Assembly (NCBI GenBank): GCA_007844125.1
Contig: CM017561.1
Span: 33,256,700 to 33,320,699 of the forward strand
Direction: 5' to 3'
DNA length: 64,000 bases
From: Sinonovacula constricta
Taxonomy: Eukaryota > Mollusca > Bivalvia > Cardiida > Solecurtidae
A program made the translations under genes and the position numbers. This document shows positions 42,101-57,100 of this stretch, one piece after another (position 1 is the first letter of the stretch; every line of letters starts with the position of its first letter). The notes under the pieces were generated by a model, which made no database searches, was not told where the DNA came from, and worked only from the letters and a program-made list of their open reading frames with translations.

Positions 42101-45100
42101 TATAGAAACATGTTTCATGTAATAAGAAAATTAATTTTGGTAAAAAATTTGTAATTAATCATATTGATTTCTTTTAATCTTTAAAAATAAAACACTGGCT
42201 TAATTTATTTTCCATTCTTACACTTCCAAAAAGACCATTTATCAAGAAATATAACACAGTCCTTTATGCACTGAAGCATAATTTGAAAAGGCACAGGACA
42301 AAGCCAACTTTAAATTTTTTATAGAAGCAAAAATATTGTATACAAAAACATCTCTTTTAGTCATAGAATTCAGAAGGAAAAATAACTTTTCATACAACAA
42401 GTTCTTGGCTTTTTTTGATTTTCACTATCTGCGCTATATTACCAATTTGTGCTTAGCAGGCTAAGATTATCAGGCTAAATTAACATAATCAAATCCTAAA
42501 AGAACTTTACCTTAAAAATACCTCAAACAATATTACAATTAACCTCAGTAAACTATCCTTACCTCTGTGTCAAAGACAACCTGGAGCCTCCTGATTAAAC
42601 AGACAATAATCAACAATCTCGGAAAGAATGCCATAACATAGATATTATAAATGTGGGTTTGTCTTCAGCGGGTCAGTAGACAATCAATTTCCCAGAATTC
42701 ATCTATAACCTGCAACACCCAAATTTATCTCTTCATTTATCTACCTCAATTTAAAGGTGGTATCGGTGAGTTTGGTCCAAAAAGTTTTTCTCATACAACC
42801 AAATAAGTCATTAGTACCTGAAAAGGTCCTGCAAAATGCTGTTCATTGATGCCAAAAATCTGTCTGAACTCTCAAGGATAAATCCCCATTCGACATTGCA
42901 AACAGGATTTCCTATCCGAGCCTTGCTAAAGAGATATCTTTTTTTATACTTAGAAAACCAGGTGACCACTTAGTTTTATATAGTCATCTGGTTAATCCGC
43001 TCTGATGTCAATATCTATTTTTAATCATGCTTTTTATAGAGTAGGAAAGACTTACAATTTAGAAACTTTTTTTCGCGATAAGTACAGTCTAAAAATAAGG
43101 TAAGTGTTTAAAATTATCTTTATAATGACTAAAGTATGGCTGTATGGCTGTGTGCAAAAAGCATGACCAAATTCCCCAAAGCTGTGGGTAGGTATTGGTA
43201 TGGGTATTTATTAGAGGCATACCACCTTTAATGCCTAGATAACATACTTCAGAATACTTGGCAGTAAGTAGTGTAGATCCAGATCAGACAAAGTCTAGCC
43301 GGGAGCTGACTGACCTGGGATCTATACTATTTGGTTCAATTCCTGCTTAGCAGGCTACCAGTCAAAGAGGGCCAAACCTCAATAAAGCTGCATGGAAGCC
43401 ATCAGGATGATTAACTGTCTGATGTGTGGAATTCAGGTCAAGATCTCTTCATAAAATACACATTATATGTACCCCAACATCATAGCCTTCACAGGGCTTA
43501 TTGCATTACATAAGGAACATAAAACTTCTGGGCTGTAGAAGGAATGGGCTTGTAGAAGTGACATTTAAACATTAAGTGAAAACCTCCCATGTGTTTCTGT
43601 GTCTTCAGATGTAAAACAGATTGGTTTTAATGAATGGATTTTTTGTCTTGTCTCTTATCATTGAAAAATGTGTCAGTGAATATAATAATGGGACTTATCC
43701 AGAAAATGTGAATACATTCTACATGTACTTTAAAATTTATGGGCATTATCATTTCTAGATTTAAATAACTTAAAGAAAAGTATTAATTATTCTAAAATAA
43801 TATCAAGCGAATATTTATTGAAAACCTCAAGTTTTTTAAGAAAATACTAGTTAGCATTCCTTAAAAAAAGCTAAATTTGTGTCTAAATAAGAGATGTACA
43901 AATATAGCTGTGATTTAGATCGGGTGGGAAAAGGGGTACGGTGGGGGGTGGGGGGGGGAATTTCAGCATCTTTCGTAAGAAATGAGAAGTAACATTATAT
44001 CAATTATAATAAAAAAAATACTCATATAATAGCAACAATGTATTGGTACCTAACCCTGGACCTGATCCAACTCACACTGTAACAACATTTGAGTTACACC
44101 ATTTATCACCAATGTTGGGTCCCATACATTATAAAGGTATTTCCATCAAAATGTTATCTTCATACTAAAAAACTGATTTTATTTGGTTGTCAGAATGAAT
44201 ACCACTAACTTTCAGACTGTTAAACATGTTTTGATAATAGGCAAAAAGTGTAGTTCCAGATCAACCAGCACCATGTTATATTTTTTGCAGATAATGTCAA
44301 GCAGTATCTACACACCTTTGCATATCAATGCAAGGAAAATAACCTAATAGTATAATTATTTGTTATGAACAACTGTAGCAAGCATGGGGGATGGGGATGG
44401 GATGGGATTTGCTGGCATATTTGCCGATACTGTGCAGCAACATTTCTATCATTATAGCACAGAGGCACTTATGAGCTACCCAGGGACTGAACCCAGCCGG
44501 TCCATTATACTGAGACCGATGAGTCAGGCGTAATGCTGTCCCCTAAGCCCCGAGCGTTAGAAGTGAAGCCACTACTTCCAACTTTAAAGTCTTAGGTTTG
44601 ACTCGGCCGGGGTTTGAACCCGCGACCTTCTGATCCGCAAGCCCACACTCTACCAATTGAGCAAAGGGTTAAGAGATATGGCAGAATACAAGCAGTGGGA
44701 TCTCATCCAGCATGCACCATGGTGCTACAGCAATAATTCTGGTGCTACCTGTCAAAACCAGGCTGCACTGCATCATAGTAACCCCACAGCAACAGCATAA
44801 CAACATTATCACAGGTGCAAACATTGTACTCCTCAGTTCAAACCAATTGAGAGATCAGCTCTTGTGGCTTTATGTCGAATACTGTTAGCCTCAGACATAT
44901 GTATTGGTCCTGGCAATTAATGTAGATCTAGATCAGCCAGCTCCTTGTGCTGAGTATGTGGCGATAGGTCTGATAACTTCTAATTTATTTAGAATAGGTA
45001 CTGCTTATTAATATTTGTCTTATTGATTTTTAAATATTTATTTAAATAACAATGTATAATTGAGAATCACAGATATGTAGCATCTTAAAATGAGTATCAC

Positions 45101-48100
45101 AATGGCTTAGAGAGAACATGGTACAATTGTGCAAAAAGAGTTCAGGTAATATTAACTCTGATTTTCTTGGAAGATTTCAACTTACTTCCAAACATTAATA
45201 ATCTTTAACTTAGCATAAAGAAACATGTTTTCTTAACCTAATTAGGCCAAACAAAATGAGAAAAACAACTTAAGAGTTACATATCAATTGGCAAGACATT
45301 AACATTATCAAACATGCTTTGTCTATTCCCTAAAGACAACCTAACATTTTTTTAGCCTGGCAAGCCCGCTAACATAGCTTCTGACTTGGTGTTTTGCTGA
45401 ACAAAAACTAAGCTCTGAGATACATCTAAGAATGTTTATTGCTCTAGTAACAACAACTATATCTCACACCTTGGCAAGTGAATGATCATTTGTCAAGAAA
45501 TCTAACAACAGAAGGAAGATTTTTACATTGCCTAATCTTTAGAAAGTGATATTTAGATGTTCAAATACCTTGATAAATGTGTGCCTTGCCATATATAATC
45601 CACCTTTACCAAATTTTATTCATCAAACATTTTTTCTCTCGAATTCTTTTTAGACAGCCCCAAAACAGTATATACAGAAAACACAGAGTTGGGTTTCCTG
45701 CATTTTTTAGAATAAATACTAAGACTTGTTTCCAAGAAGTAGGTAATGATATAGTTAAATTTGTTGTCACTTATATAAGTGTAAAATCTGCATTTTGCTT
45801 ATTCTGTCAGGATAGGCAGATATACAGCCAAAATATGAATCCTGCTGTTATAATGCACAGTGTATATAGATTTGTGGAATGTGTTGTCATTTCTTATTGC
45901 ATGGCAACAGTAAACAAGCCAGATAAACAAGACAGTCGTCTGCTAACAGTGTCAGAATTATTTCTTTTCTACAACCACAATGAAGTCTGCAATTGATTTG
46001 CAACCAGTAATAAGGCATTATGTTTGTGCAAGAAACCTATCATTTCTGCAAAAACAAAGGAACCAAGAAAGCAGCAGACAGAAAATTAAGTCAGAGAAGC
46101 CAATCTAATGATTGTTCTCAGCGCAGTGAGAAACACTGTATGTACAATTTTTTAATTATATATAATCATTTGCATAAAAAGTTTCAGTTTTGCATTATCT
46201 TTGTTACAATGCACAAACATAATTAAATCAGCATCAAGCTTTTAGTGGACCACAGATGAATTTTTAGGTAGAACCACCTGTGCACCAGAAGTCAGCTTGC
46301 TTCATTTAATCAGGTGAGCTAAATTGTATTCTTCACCTGACCAGGACTTAAATAAATGAAGTGTGGGGCTGAGGAGTAATAAGACATATTTAAAAAGACG
46401 GTTACAAGTTTCAAATAAATGCATGGTTTTTTGCTTTAAAATTCCACCAAGACAAAAAGCAACAATCCTGGCAATCTGATTTGTTTTGGATTTCTGTTAG
46501 TCCTGAACAAAGTCAAGAAGGAACTGTATAGGAGATTGTGCAGTAAAGCTCATTATGATGCTAGAACCAATGGCAAGTAGTACCAGGGCGGTAAACCCAC
46601 ATCCTCCCTGAATCTTCTTATTTCTCATCAAACCTTGCCAAGTTGCAATTTTATAAGACATGTCCATCAATACAGTAATCACGTGAGAAGGACACAAATG
46701 CATGCCCAGTCATATAGCAAGCACTTGCGAAGGACAATACTCCATGCCTACCAATACAGCGAGCACTTGGCAAGGACATTACTGCCTGTTCATCAATACA
46801 GCAAGCACTTGATTGAGAAGGACAAACTGCAAGCCTACTAATACAGCAAACACTTGACAAGGACACTACAGCATGTCAATCAATACAGCAATCACTTGAG
46901 AAGGGCACAACTGCATGTCTAACAATATAGCAAGCAATTAAAAAGGACAATACTGCATGCCCAACAATATAGCAATCACTTGAGAAGGACACAACTGCAT
47001 GCCCAACAATATAGCAAGCACTTGAGAAGGATAATACTGCATGCCCAACAATATAGCAATCACTTGAGAAGGATACAACTGCATGCCCAACAATATAGCA
47101 AGCACTTGAGAAGGACAATAATGCATGCCTACCAAAACAGCGAGCACTTGGCATGGACACTACTGCACGTCCATCAATATAGCAAGCATTTGAGAAGGGC
47201 ACTGCCACATGCCCACCAATACAGCAAACACTTGAGATGGGCGCTACGGCATGCCCACCAGTATAGCAAGCACTTGAGAAAGACAATACTGCATGTCCAA
47301 CAATACAGCAAGCACTTGAGAAAAACAATACTGCATGACTACCAATACAGCAAGGACCTGAGGAGAACAATAATGCATGACCACCTAAAGAACAAGAACT
47401 TTAGAAAGACAATACTGCATGTCCACCAATACTGCAATCACTTGAGAAGAACAATACTGCATGACTACCAATACAGCAAGGACCTGTGAAAAACATAATG
47501 CATGAACACCAATAGAGCAAGAACTTGAGAAGGACAATACTGCAGGACAGCTAATTTTGGGATCATCTTCAGCCTATTAGCATATAAAGTGAGACTGTGG
47601 AATCCTCAAATGGAATAAAAGATGCAAATATATACACAATGTTAATGTTTCATGGATACTGGAGGACAGATCTTAGAAGTAATTTATTGCACAAAGTAAT
47701 TTTATGATTTTCCCATCCAAGAATGCAAGGAAAAATCTTCAAATTGGTCATTAGGTAGCAATGGATGGGATTGGGATTAGCCAGAATTTTTGCCGATACT
47801 GTGCAGCGACATTTCTATCATTATAGCCCAGGGGCACTTATGAGGTGCCCAGGGACTGAACCTGGCCAGTCCATAATACTGACACAGACAAGTCAGGCGT
47901 AATGCTGTCCCCTCAGCCTCAGGCGTTAGTAGGGAAGCCACTACTACCAAATTTGAAGTCTTTGGTTTGACACGGCCGGGGTTTGAACCCATGACCTCCC
48001 GATCTAAAAGCCGACGCTCTACCACCTGAGCTATTGGAGCCGGTTAGGTATCAATGTGATTTAGTCATGTCCATATAATGGTTATATATATTATAGCTGC

Positions 48101-51100
48101 AATGTTAATTGGTCTCTTAATGATCTAATGTTGCTATAGAAGAGAGCAATTACAATACCATGGAATGAGCAGACAAGCCACTGTATGACGACTGCAACCA
48201 CACAATCTAATATGCAAATCATTATGGGTCCTCATTCCCTTTATGTCTGATTTATCATGAGTCCTGAGACTTTGTGCAATGTGTTTATAATTAACCGATA
48301 AAACATCTTGGATATTTGACAATAACTACATGCCAAGGCAGGAAGACATGTTATTTACCAGGCAGTAACCAGAGCTGATAGCGCAATTGGTACAATTTCA
48401 CCTCCAGGTACTAGCAGGCCCTGGGTTCAAACCTGAACCAGGACATAACAAAGTAACTAAAAGTGGTTGAGATACACTCCTTTGCTAAGGCTCAAGCAAA
48501 TACAAAGGTTGTTGCACGACTGATCTCAGGATAATTTGACTATGTCTGTTCCATGGCCGGCTTTTCAACAATGGAAGTACTATATATATGCTCCAAGTGG
48601 ACACCATCTTCAGATAACTGAAATATTGTTGGTGGGACAATAAACCAAACAAACAACCAAGCAAACAACAGTACAGGTACTGTTCAGTCAGCTGTTACTC
48701 AGAGCTAGTTGACCTGGATCTACACTATTTCCCTAGCCTTATCAATTAGTGCAAAGCTGACTAAGAGCTAGTATGCAAATGGTTACAGGTCTTTATTTAC
48801 CTAATTACTGAAGTACATCAGTCTAAAGAAAGGTAACCAAATGATTAAAATGTGACTTTATAGTTATTAACATAACTACCAAAGACTGTATATGCTTAAA
48901 AGCTTCAATACATCTTATGTCAAGGGTGTCCTTGGCATAGCGGTAGAGTCGCCAACTCCTCTGACCGATTAGCCGCTCACCACATGGGTCCGAGCCCCAT
49001 TCTGGGCAAAGGAATTAATGTGGGAAGGTCTTCCAGCTGACCTGCAGTGCACCGTTGGTTCTACTAAGGCATTTGTTTTGGGTCTTCCTCCAAAAAAATT
49101 ACTGGAAGTTGCTATAACGATCACAACTGGTCGCTGCGATGATTTTTCAAAAACAAAACAAAACAAATTATGCCCATTTAATCTATCTTAATCTATGTAA
49201 TTATCAATAAAAGAATGTGTCCTTTCATTACATACAAACTAAATTAGATTTTCAAATTAATAATTAATAAAATCCCTGTTTAAAAAGTATGTCATCAAAA
49301 TTTGTCTTAGTCATTGTTGCAGGAGACATAATGAGAACTTTCAAACCAAATTACCCCCTCAATACCCAAACCATACTCTTGAAGTGATGGCAGCAGCTAC
49401 TAAAATAACCATTAATTACAACTTTCAACAGTTTTCAAGTCATTTCACAGAGAAATATTCCACAGTCTGCATCATTTTACCCATTAGTTATACATGTCTA
49501 AGCCCCTGAATACATCCTAAACCATGAATCGAGTTTTCAGTAACTCAATTATGAATGTCAATTTATACAACACTCTAGCTTCTGTGACTGTAACCAGGCT
49601 GTAACCCTCATCATGCTTCATTTGGGAATAACCAATACATAATAACTAGCTTGTGTCTTTTAACTACATGCCATCATTACAAGTAATCTTGCTAGAGATA
49701 CAGCATCAAAAAGTGCAGGTCCGGATCAGACAGCTTCTATTTGGACCTCTGCACTACCAGTCCTTAGCAATACATGCTTATTAGGTTACGAGTCAAACAG
49801 CATGCTCCTGTTTCCAAATAACAACAATAGTAACACTACATACAAAACATAACATAATTTTATTGGCATTATTCTACATATAAATATAGCCAACATACAT
49901 GATAACATATAATCTATACATACGAACAAAAGGTGTTAGTATTAGCAGAGAAGTAGAATTGTTAATGTGTTTAGGAGTTGCTGTTATCTCTTAATTGGAA
50001 AGCATGATGTACAATTTTTGCAATATTTCATAAGACATTAACGTTTTCAGTTTTAAGGTCTGAGGCAAATTTATGCAAAGTTGGCCAGTGACAAAAATAT
50101 AGTTTCAAATATTCTTTTCTTAATTCTCTATATTTCGTACAAACAAGTTAACAATGGTATTCTGTTTCAATGACGTTCATTGAACAGTGTATGCATTTCC
50201 TGTCTAATGGTGTATTGTAGTATCTAACTGTTTCAATGGCCAGGTCATGAGAGGACAGTCTGAACTTTGTCAGTGACGTTCTATATTTATTAGCAGTACG
50301 TTGCTAAAGTATATTTCTCTTTCAAATTGCATTTAAATAAACAAAAAGATGTTAGACATCTTGAATTATGTATTTTACTATGACAGTTCTGTTTGTAATT
50401 GTCAATGATTCTTTGTTTTATTGTTACAAATTTTGAATTCAATATGTTTTGGCTTGCCAAACATGACCTAGGCCAATGTTAGTAAGGATTTCTTTGATTT
50501 GATTCGCCAAATTTGTATTGTTATATGTGTTTTCGTTTTCTGTATCTTGATATAGTTGGCGGTATACTAATTTAAGTAATCAATTGTCTGAATTTATAAT
50601 TTTCAGCCAGTAATCACAGAAATCACACAACATAAGCTGTGCTTTTCTTAATACTCCTTTATGACATAATGATTAGCAGTACCAATTGAATTTTGACTAA
50701 TTGGCAGTACTAATTAAATTTTGACTAATTGGCAGTACTAATTGAATAGTGTTTAAGAACGTCAATTCTGTGACCTCAACCAGTAGAATGATTAAGTATT
50801 CTAAGCAGAGATTGAGATATTCTGCCTGGAAAATTGTTTAAAATGAGCTTTAAAACAATAACCAGAGGCTAACACTGCACTAATATGTTTTAATGGCAAG
50901 ATGTTTTTTCCAACAGAAATATTAAAAAAGAAAGGAGAGGCTGCTTGAAAATATGTATGTTCCCATTATAGTGATTGAGGAAGAAGTGATATATTCGATA
51001 CATGTAGTTTCAAGATTGTGAGCATGAAGCAAATTCTAAAACGAGACATGGTACATCATATTTATTCTTTGCAACAAAAACAAATTTAAAAAAATCAAAA

Positions 51101-54100
51101 CATATCCTAAACATAAAGAAGTGAAAAACAATGGCAATGATTCTTTTAATCACATTTATTGTTTTTTATTCAAACAAAGAGAAGATTCTGAAGATAGTGG
51201 CCACGGGGAAATTGTAGAAATTGACAATATGTTTTTTACATATAAATAGTAATTTCAAACAGAACATAAAATGTTTTTCGTAGAAAAAAAAAGTATTAAA
51301 TGTGATAGCTAATAAATTGATTAAACTTTACACTGGAAGCTGTAATTTATCAAGTCTATAGGATATAGAACATATTTATTTTGTTGACTATAATGCTTGT
51401 ATAAGCCAGTTACCAAAAGCATGTCAGTATGGTAGTTTCATCCATGACAAAATGGTAACCCACGAAAGCAAAGACTCTTGGAAAGGCTCTCTGTTCTCTA
51501 TAAACAAATAACAGTTGTCTAATTTCACTTCCTTAGATTCCCTTTATATTTGGTTCTGACAACCTCAGCTTTCGAACTTTGTCACAGTTAGCCATATTTG
51601 CAAGAGTTTCTGAAGTATTGCGATGATTTTCAATTAATTCAATTCTATTATACATCTTTTGTATATACCGGTAATAAACAGAAGATTGAATTGTGAAACA
51701 ACACTTTAAATAAATATGAAATATACATTGTGTGATTAATCTGCATACACTTCACTGTGACCAGCCCTCTTTAAGCATCATTGTAGTGTTGTTGTTTTTT
51801 ACTCAACTTTACTTGTCTGCTTCATTACTCCAACCCATGTATCAGATCTAGATGTAGAACAGAAACAAAGACCCATGGGACCCTGATATTTGGAGTATGC
51901 AAAGACTGAGGGCAGCCGCACCTGATAAAGCATCATTTCTAGCAGCAGCAGCTATCAGCTCACAAACGAGGGGCACTTCAATAACATTCATGAAATGTTT
52001 TTAAGGGTATGCCCCATGTGACTGAATGTGGTAGAAATGACTGAATGTGGTCTAACCTCGGGATCAGCTGGCATCATTTGGTAAGATTTTCATCCCCAGA
52101 TACTGCAGGAGGTAGCTTCCAGATGTGTTACTTAGAAACACTGTGATCTAGCTTGAATTCTTGCAATTTTTGTATCAAATGTTTGACATAACCTTTTCTA
52201 AGACATGTTTTCCTATGGAAATGTGCAAGTTGTAGCCATTTTTTTTGCAATTTTCCATCATATACTTCAGCAAACAGTTATGTGGACTCAATTTCCAAAG
52301 GAATTGTCTATGCTGTAGTTAAAATACTTGTTATTTTTCTCCAAAACTATTTATCACATTTTTTTTTGGCAGAATCTGTACTGAGCACAGAAAGCTGACA
52401 AACCTTTCAAATTGACTTTGATCCAGAAATCTCAGTGATCTGTCTAAATGCGAAAAAAAAACAGTCTGCATAACATCCTACTCCAAAATACTTCTAACTA
52501 CTATACAGTTACCATGACATTTGACCTACAAATTATGCCCTACATTCCAGCAGATTTGTAATGCTTGTAATTGTAGACCAGAAGAGCTTATAGTTAAAGC
52601 TAATTAAGATCTCAGCAGCTAAAAATAGGCATAAAATGTCCTGATAATAATAGGAACTTGTATTATTTGACACATTTTTGCAAAGAAACCAGCACCTACT
52701 TCAATCAAATCTCAGAACCCAAGTAAATCCCTTCTAGACTAAGTGGGGTGTCACTTTTAACCTTCGACTTGTAACCACATATTAACCAAATTGAGGAAAA
52801 AAGAGTAGATCAACATTAGCCAGCTTCCACTTTCTGATCAGGAAATGAACAATTTGCTGTTATGTTTCTAGCAATACCTCTAGTAAACCCAAGCACATAG
52901 TTAACAAATAACTTAGATGTTGTATCGCTTATAAATTAATGTGACCTGGTAAGGATTAAGATCCTGAAGTAATTAATTAACTTGAGATGTTATAACACAC
53001 CATGTAATGTAACAGAATTTTAATGGCATATACCGTTACAGATAAGTCAAAATAGGCACCTTATTATTGTGAAGTGCCAATTAAGAGAAAATAATGTGTT
53101 AAACATTTAATGCATTTTTAAATCGTATTTATCAAAAGCTTTCATATCATTTTAAAAACAATGGTAAAGAATTGTTTATGACAGTAAAATAGTAAAAGGG
53201 GGAAAAGGATGAAGAAGGCGAAACACACCGGAACACACGAACAAGAGCTGTCCATACTAGATTTAAGTGAATATCTTTGACAGTTTATGAGAAAAGGTAA
53301 ACCAACACTTATGGGATTGTTACGACAAAAGTGAAGCTAAAATCGGGAAAGAAATTAGAAATAGTCTTTTATTGCCTATCACCACTATAGAGACAGCAGC
53401 TGCATCTGCTTGTCTTATTAATGCCAGTTTCACTTTACATCACAATCATCTGCTCTTATTGCTTAATATGTGATAGATAATAAGACAAGGAAACATCTGG
53501 AGCAGGAAACAGGAGAAAAGACAGATTGAAGAGTTAGTTGAAGAGGAAAACTTCACAGTACGTGCCTCATTGCCTCATTGCGTTAATTGTTCATGTCAGC
53601 AATCTTTGGCAGAGATTGTGTCTATTGAACCAGAATGTCTTCTGAGCTCAAAATGAGCAGGCTCAAGCAAAGTACAGATCCAATGAGCTGGCTACCGCTG
53701 GGATCTATAATAGAATCTGCTGGGGTCTCTATCAATAGATCTGTTAAAACCTTTGCATGAAAGTGATAGAAAATGTCTTAGATTTTTATTGCTTAAAATT
53801 AACTGTAGCAAAAATTAATGTCAATATATTTTAATGTGAAGAAATGTAATAAGATAATAGTTACAAAAGCTATTCTGTAATCAGACTGCTATGAAACATC
53901 ATTTTATTGTGTGCTTAAACTTAAGTCTACTTCATTCTGACTGAGATTTAACACTTAGTGTTTTATCAACACATTAACTCTACATCAATCTGAATGAGAT
54001 TTAACACGTAGTGTTTTATCAACACATTAAGTCTACATCATTCTGATTGAGATTTAACACTTAGTGTTTTATCAACTACATCATTCTGATTGAGATTTAA

Positions 54101-57100
54101 CACTTAGTGTTTTATCAACACATTAAGTCTATATCATTCTGACTGAGATTTAACACTTAGTGTTTATCAACTACTTCATTCTGACTTAGATTTAACACTT
54201 AGTGTTTTATCAACACATTAAGTCTACATCATTCTGACTGAGATTTAACACTTAGTGTTTTATCAACACATTAAGTCTACATCATTCTGACTGAGAATTA
54301 ACACTTTTTTTATCAACACTGTAAGTCTACAGTACTAAACTTGAGCAGTGCACCAAAATGCATTTGTAGACATCCGGCATCTGTATGTGATTTGTACGGC
54401 TATGTGAGCTTAATTACATCATTAGTAGTGCCAGATCTTGGAACATAAAAAGCACATTCTGCAACAAAACTTTCAATTCAAGTACCATCACTTTAGGAAT
54501 GAATGGATTACATGCATGTTTTGTCGTAACCCATGTCATGCAACATTCTGTGATAAACCATTCAACATCTAAGTTATTTGCTAAAACCTGTCAAGGCATC
54601 TTAACCATACTGCTAAAGTCTCAACAGCAACTAGTACAGATCCTGATCCGACAGCTCCCAACAGCAGCAATCAGAACTCCTCGGGTAATTCTATCCTCGG
54701 GACATTCATCCCTTGGATGTATCTGGTGCAATGATACTTACAGAATCACTATCGTTTTGTTCGAAGAAATAAGAATATGCCATAAAATGATCTTCAAACA
54801 AGCAATAGGTGTAGTGTATAGGATTATTTCAACCTATGAAGTTTAATTTATCAATTTAACTGTTCACATCTTGTTACATATACAACTGTTACAGCATTTT
54901 AAGGAGAAAAATAAAAAACGTAAATTGTTGATGTTTTGGTGACATCATAGGCACCAACATATTTATTTTTGCCAGGTTTTTCCGTCATACACCCAAGACA
55001 TGATTCATGATTTATCTGAAACATTCCGATTGCAACAGCAGCTGACTGATCTGTATTTACACTATTTGCATAAGCCTGATATATGTATGCTTATTAAGCT
55101 AAGGATAATATTGCTAGCATGATATTGGCATTAACCCTTTAAGAAGTCAGTATTATTTTCACACCATTCAGTAACTCTTTCTTTTGTTTCTTTTTTAGAA
55201 TTAAAAATAAAGTCATGACAATGCATTTGTTTATTAAAGAAATTGCCATTTCTAACAAATACTGCACTGTATAAAGCCTGTTTATTGTGAGGACATCAAT
55301 GTTGTAGCCCCGTCTATGCCAATATGAAAGCACTCGACAAGAATGTCTTTCAGAAGAGGAAGAGTGCCAAGCATAAGTGAACCTCATACACAAATGTACA
55401 TTCCTTTCACATAATGAAAAAATTAGACTCAATAATTGTGAGGATAAAAAATTACTTTCACTTCAAGAATGTTATTTAAGATCAGCAATTCATTGGCTCT
55501 TTGTCTCTTCTCTATTATTGTAAATATACATAAAACATACATGTGCATGTCAAAATGAAAAAAACAACAACATAAAAACTGGTACAAAAGAAGGACAAAG
55601 AATCTGCATGCCTTTAAGCTATGATATCTAAAAAAAAGGTATTATTGGTACAAAACAATTAAAAACCAGAAGTATAAGACACAAAAGACTGGTCAAAACA
55701 AAAGCGCATTAATCTAAATGAACTGATAAGCACAGGTTGAAACCCTTTAATATCATTACATAGGTTAAGTTGAAATAGCTCGGGCCACAGTGTATAATAA
55801 AATATAATAAAAATTAAACAAGCCTGTAACAAAACTCAGTGGAGCAGTCAGTAAAGCAATGGATTGCCATCAAAGAGGCCTCAGGTTTGACAAGCATGCA
55901 CCAAGTCTCAGTGAAGCAGTCAGTAGAGCAATGGACTACCATCAAAGAGGCCTCAGGTTTGGCAAGTATGCACCAAGTCTCAGTGAAGCAGTCAGTAGAG
56001 CAATGGACTGCCATCATAGAGGCCTCAGGTTTGGCAAGTATGCACCAAGTCTCAGTGAAGCAGTCAGTAGAGCAATGGACTGCCATCATAGAGGCCTCAG
56101 GTTTGACAAGTATGCACAAAGACTCAGTGGTGTAGTCAGTAAAGCAATGGACTGCCATCATAGAGGCCTCAGGTTTGACAAGCATGCACCAAGTCTCAGT
56201 GGAGCAGTCAGTTGAGCAATGGACTGCCATCATAGAGACCTCAGGTTTGAAAAGCATGCACCAAGTCTCAGTGGAGCAGTCAGTTGAGCAATGGACTGCC
56301 ATCATAGAGACCTCAGGTTTGAAAAGCATGCACCAAGTCTCAGTGGTGCAGTCAGTAAAGCAATTGACTGCCATCATAGAGGCCTCAGGTTTGACAAGCA
56401 TGCACCAAGTCTCAGTGGTGCAGTCAGTAAAGCAATTGACTGCCATCATAGAGGCATCAGGTTTGACAAGCATGCACCAATTCTCAGTGGTGCAGTCCGT
56501 AAAGTGGACTGCCATCAAAGAGGCCTCAGGTTTGGCAAGTATGCACCAAGACTCAGTGGGGCAGTCCGTAAAGCAATGGACTGCAGTACAAGAGGAACCG
56601 GGTTCGAATCCTACAAAATGCATTTTTTTCTTTTTTTTATCTTCTTCTTTTTTTTTTTGTACTTACTTACGCGTCATAAATTTTAGCAATAAATTAGTTT
56701 TTATTACTTTTTATAAGATCACAGACCATTTAAAACTTTTTTGGATAAGGTAAAGCAATGTGCCTGCCAGCTGTATAATGGCTTTAAGCACCTGCATTTA
56801 TGATTATTATTTTTGAATTGTAGCTTCCTTCTCAATTTTGTGAACAGGAAATATATTTTTATAGAACAAATTTACCTCCATTAAAAAATGATACTTACAA
56901 TTATCCAAAATAAAATAGACACTAAAGCATAATGCACATTTTTATGTAGCATATTTTCTAATACTAAATATTTTTCTAAAATTGAATGTCATTGAAATAC
57001 TTCTCAGAAAATCTTTTCAAATAAGAAAAATTAATCAAGAGCCTCAAGGTCACTTCATAAGATTTCCACACTATGTTCTTATAAGATTGGACCTAATAAA

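Noticed and set aside
45577..45996. 139-codon plus-strand frame in the giant intron
   Set aside because: The longest non-repetitive frame in the intron, but its translation shows no domain, the composition is that of AT-rich non-coding DNA, and no splice partners were found. It could still be checked against transcripts.
46876..47489. 164- and 169-codon frames on opposite strands
   Set aside because: They come from the 42-bp minisatellite. Both strands being open shows the period effect rather than coding.
47757..48042. Possible functional tRNA gene on the minus strand
   Set aside because: The head resembles a tRNA but is joined to the same 200-bp body as three other copies, which defines a SINE.
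55814..56753. Long overlapping open frames of up to 269 codons on both strands
   Set aside because: They follow from a 72-bp tandem repeat whose period is a multiple of three. The translations are repetitive and have no splice or start context.
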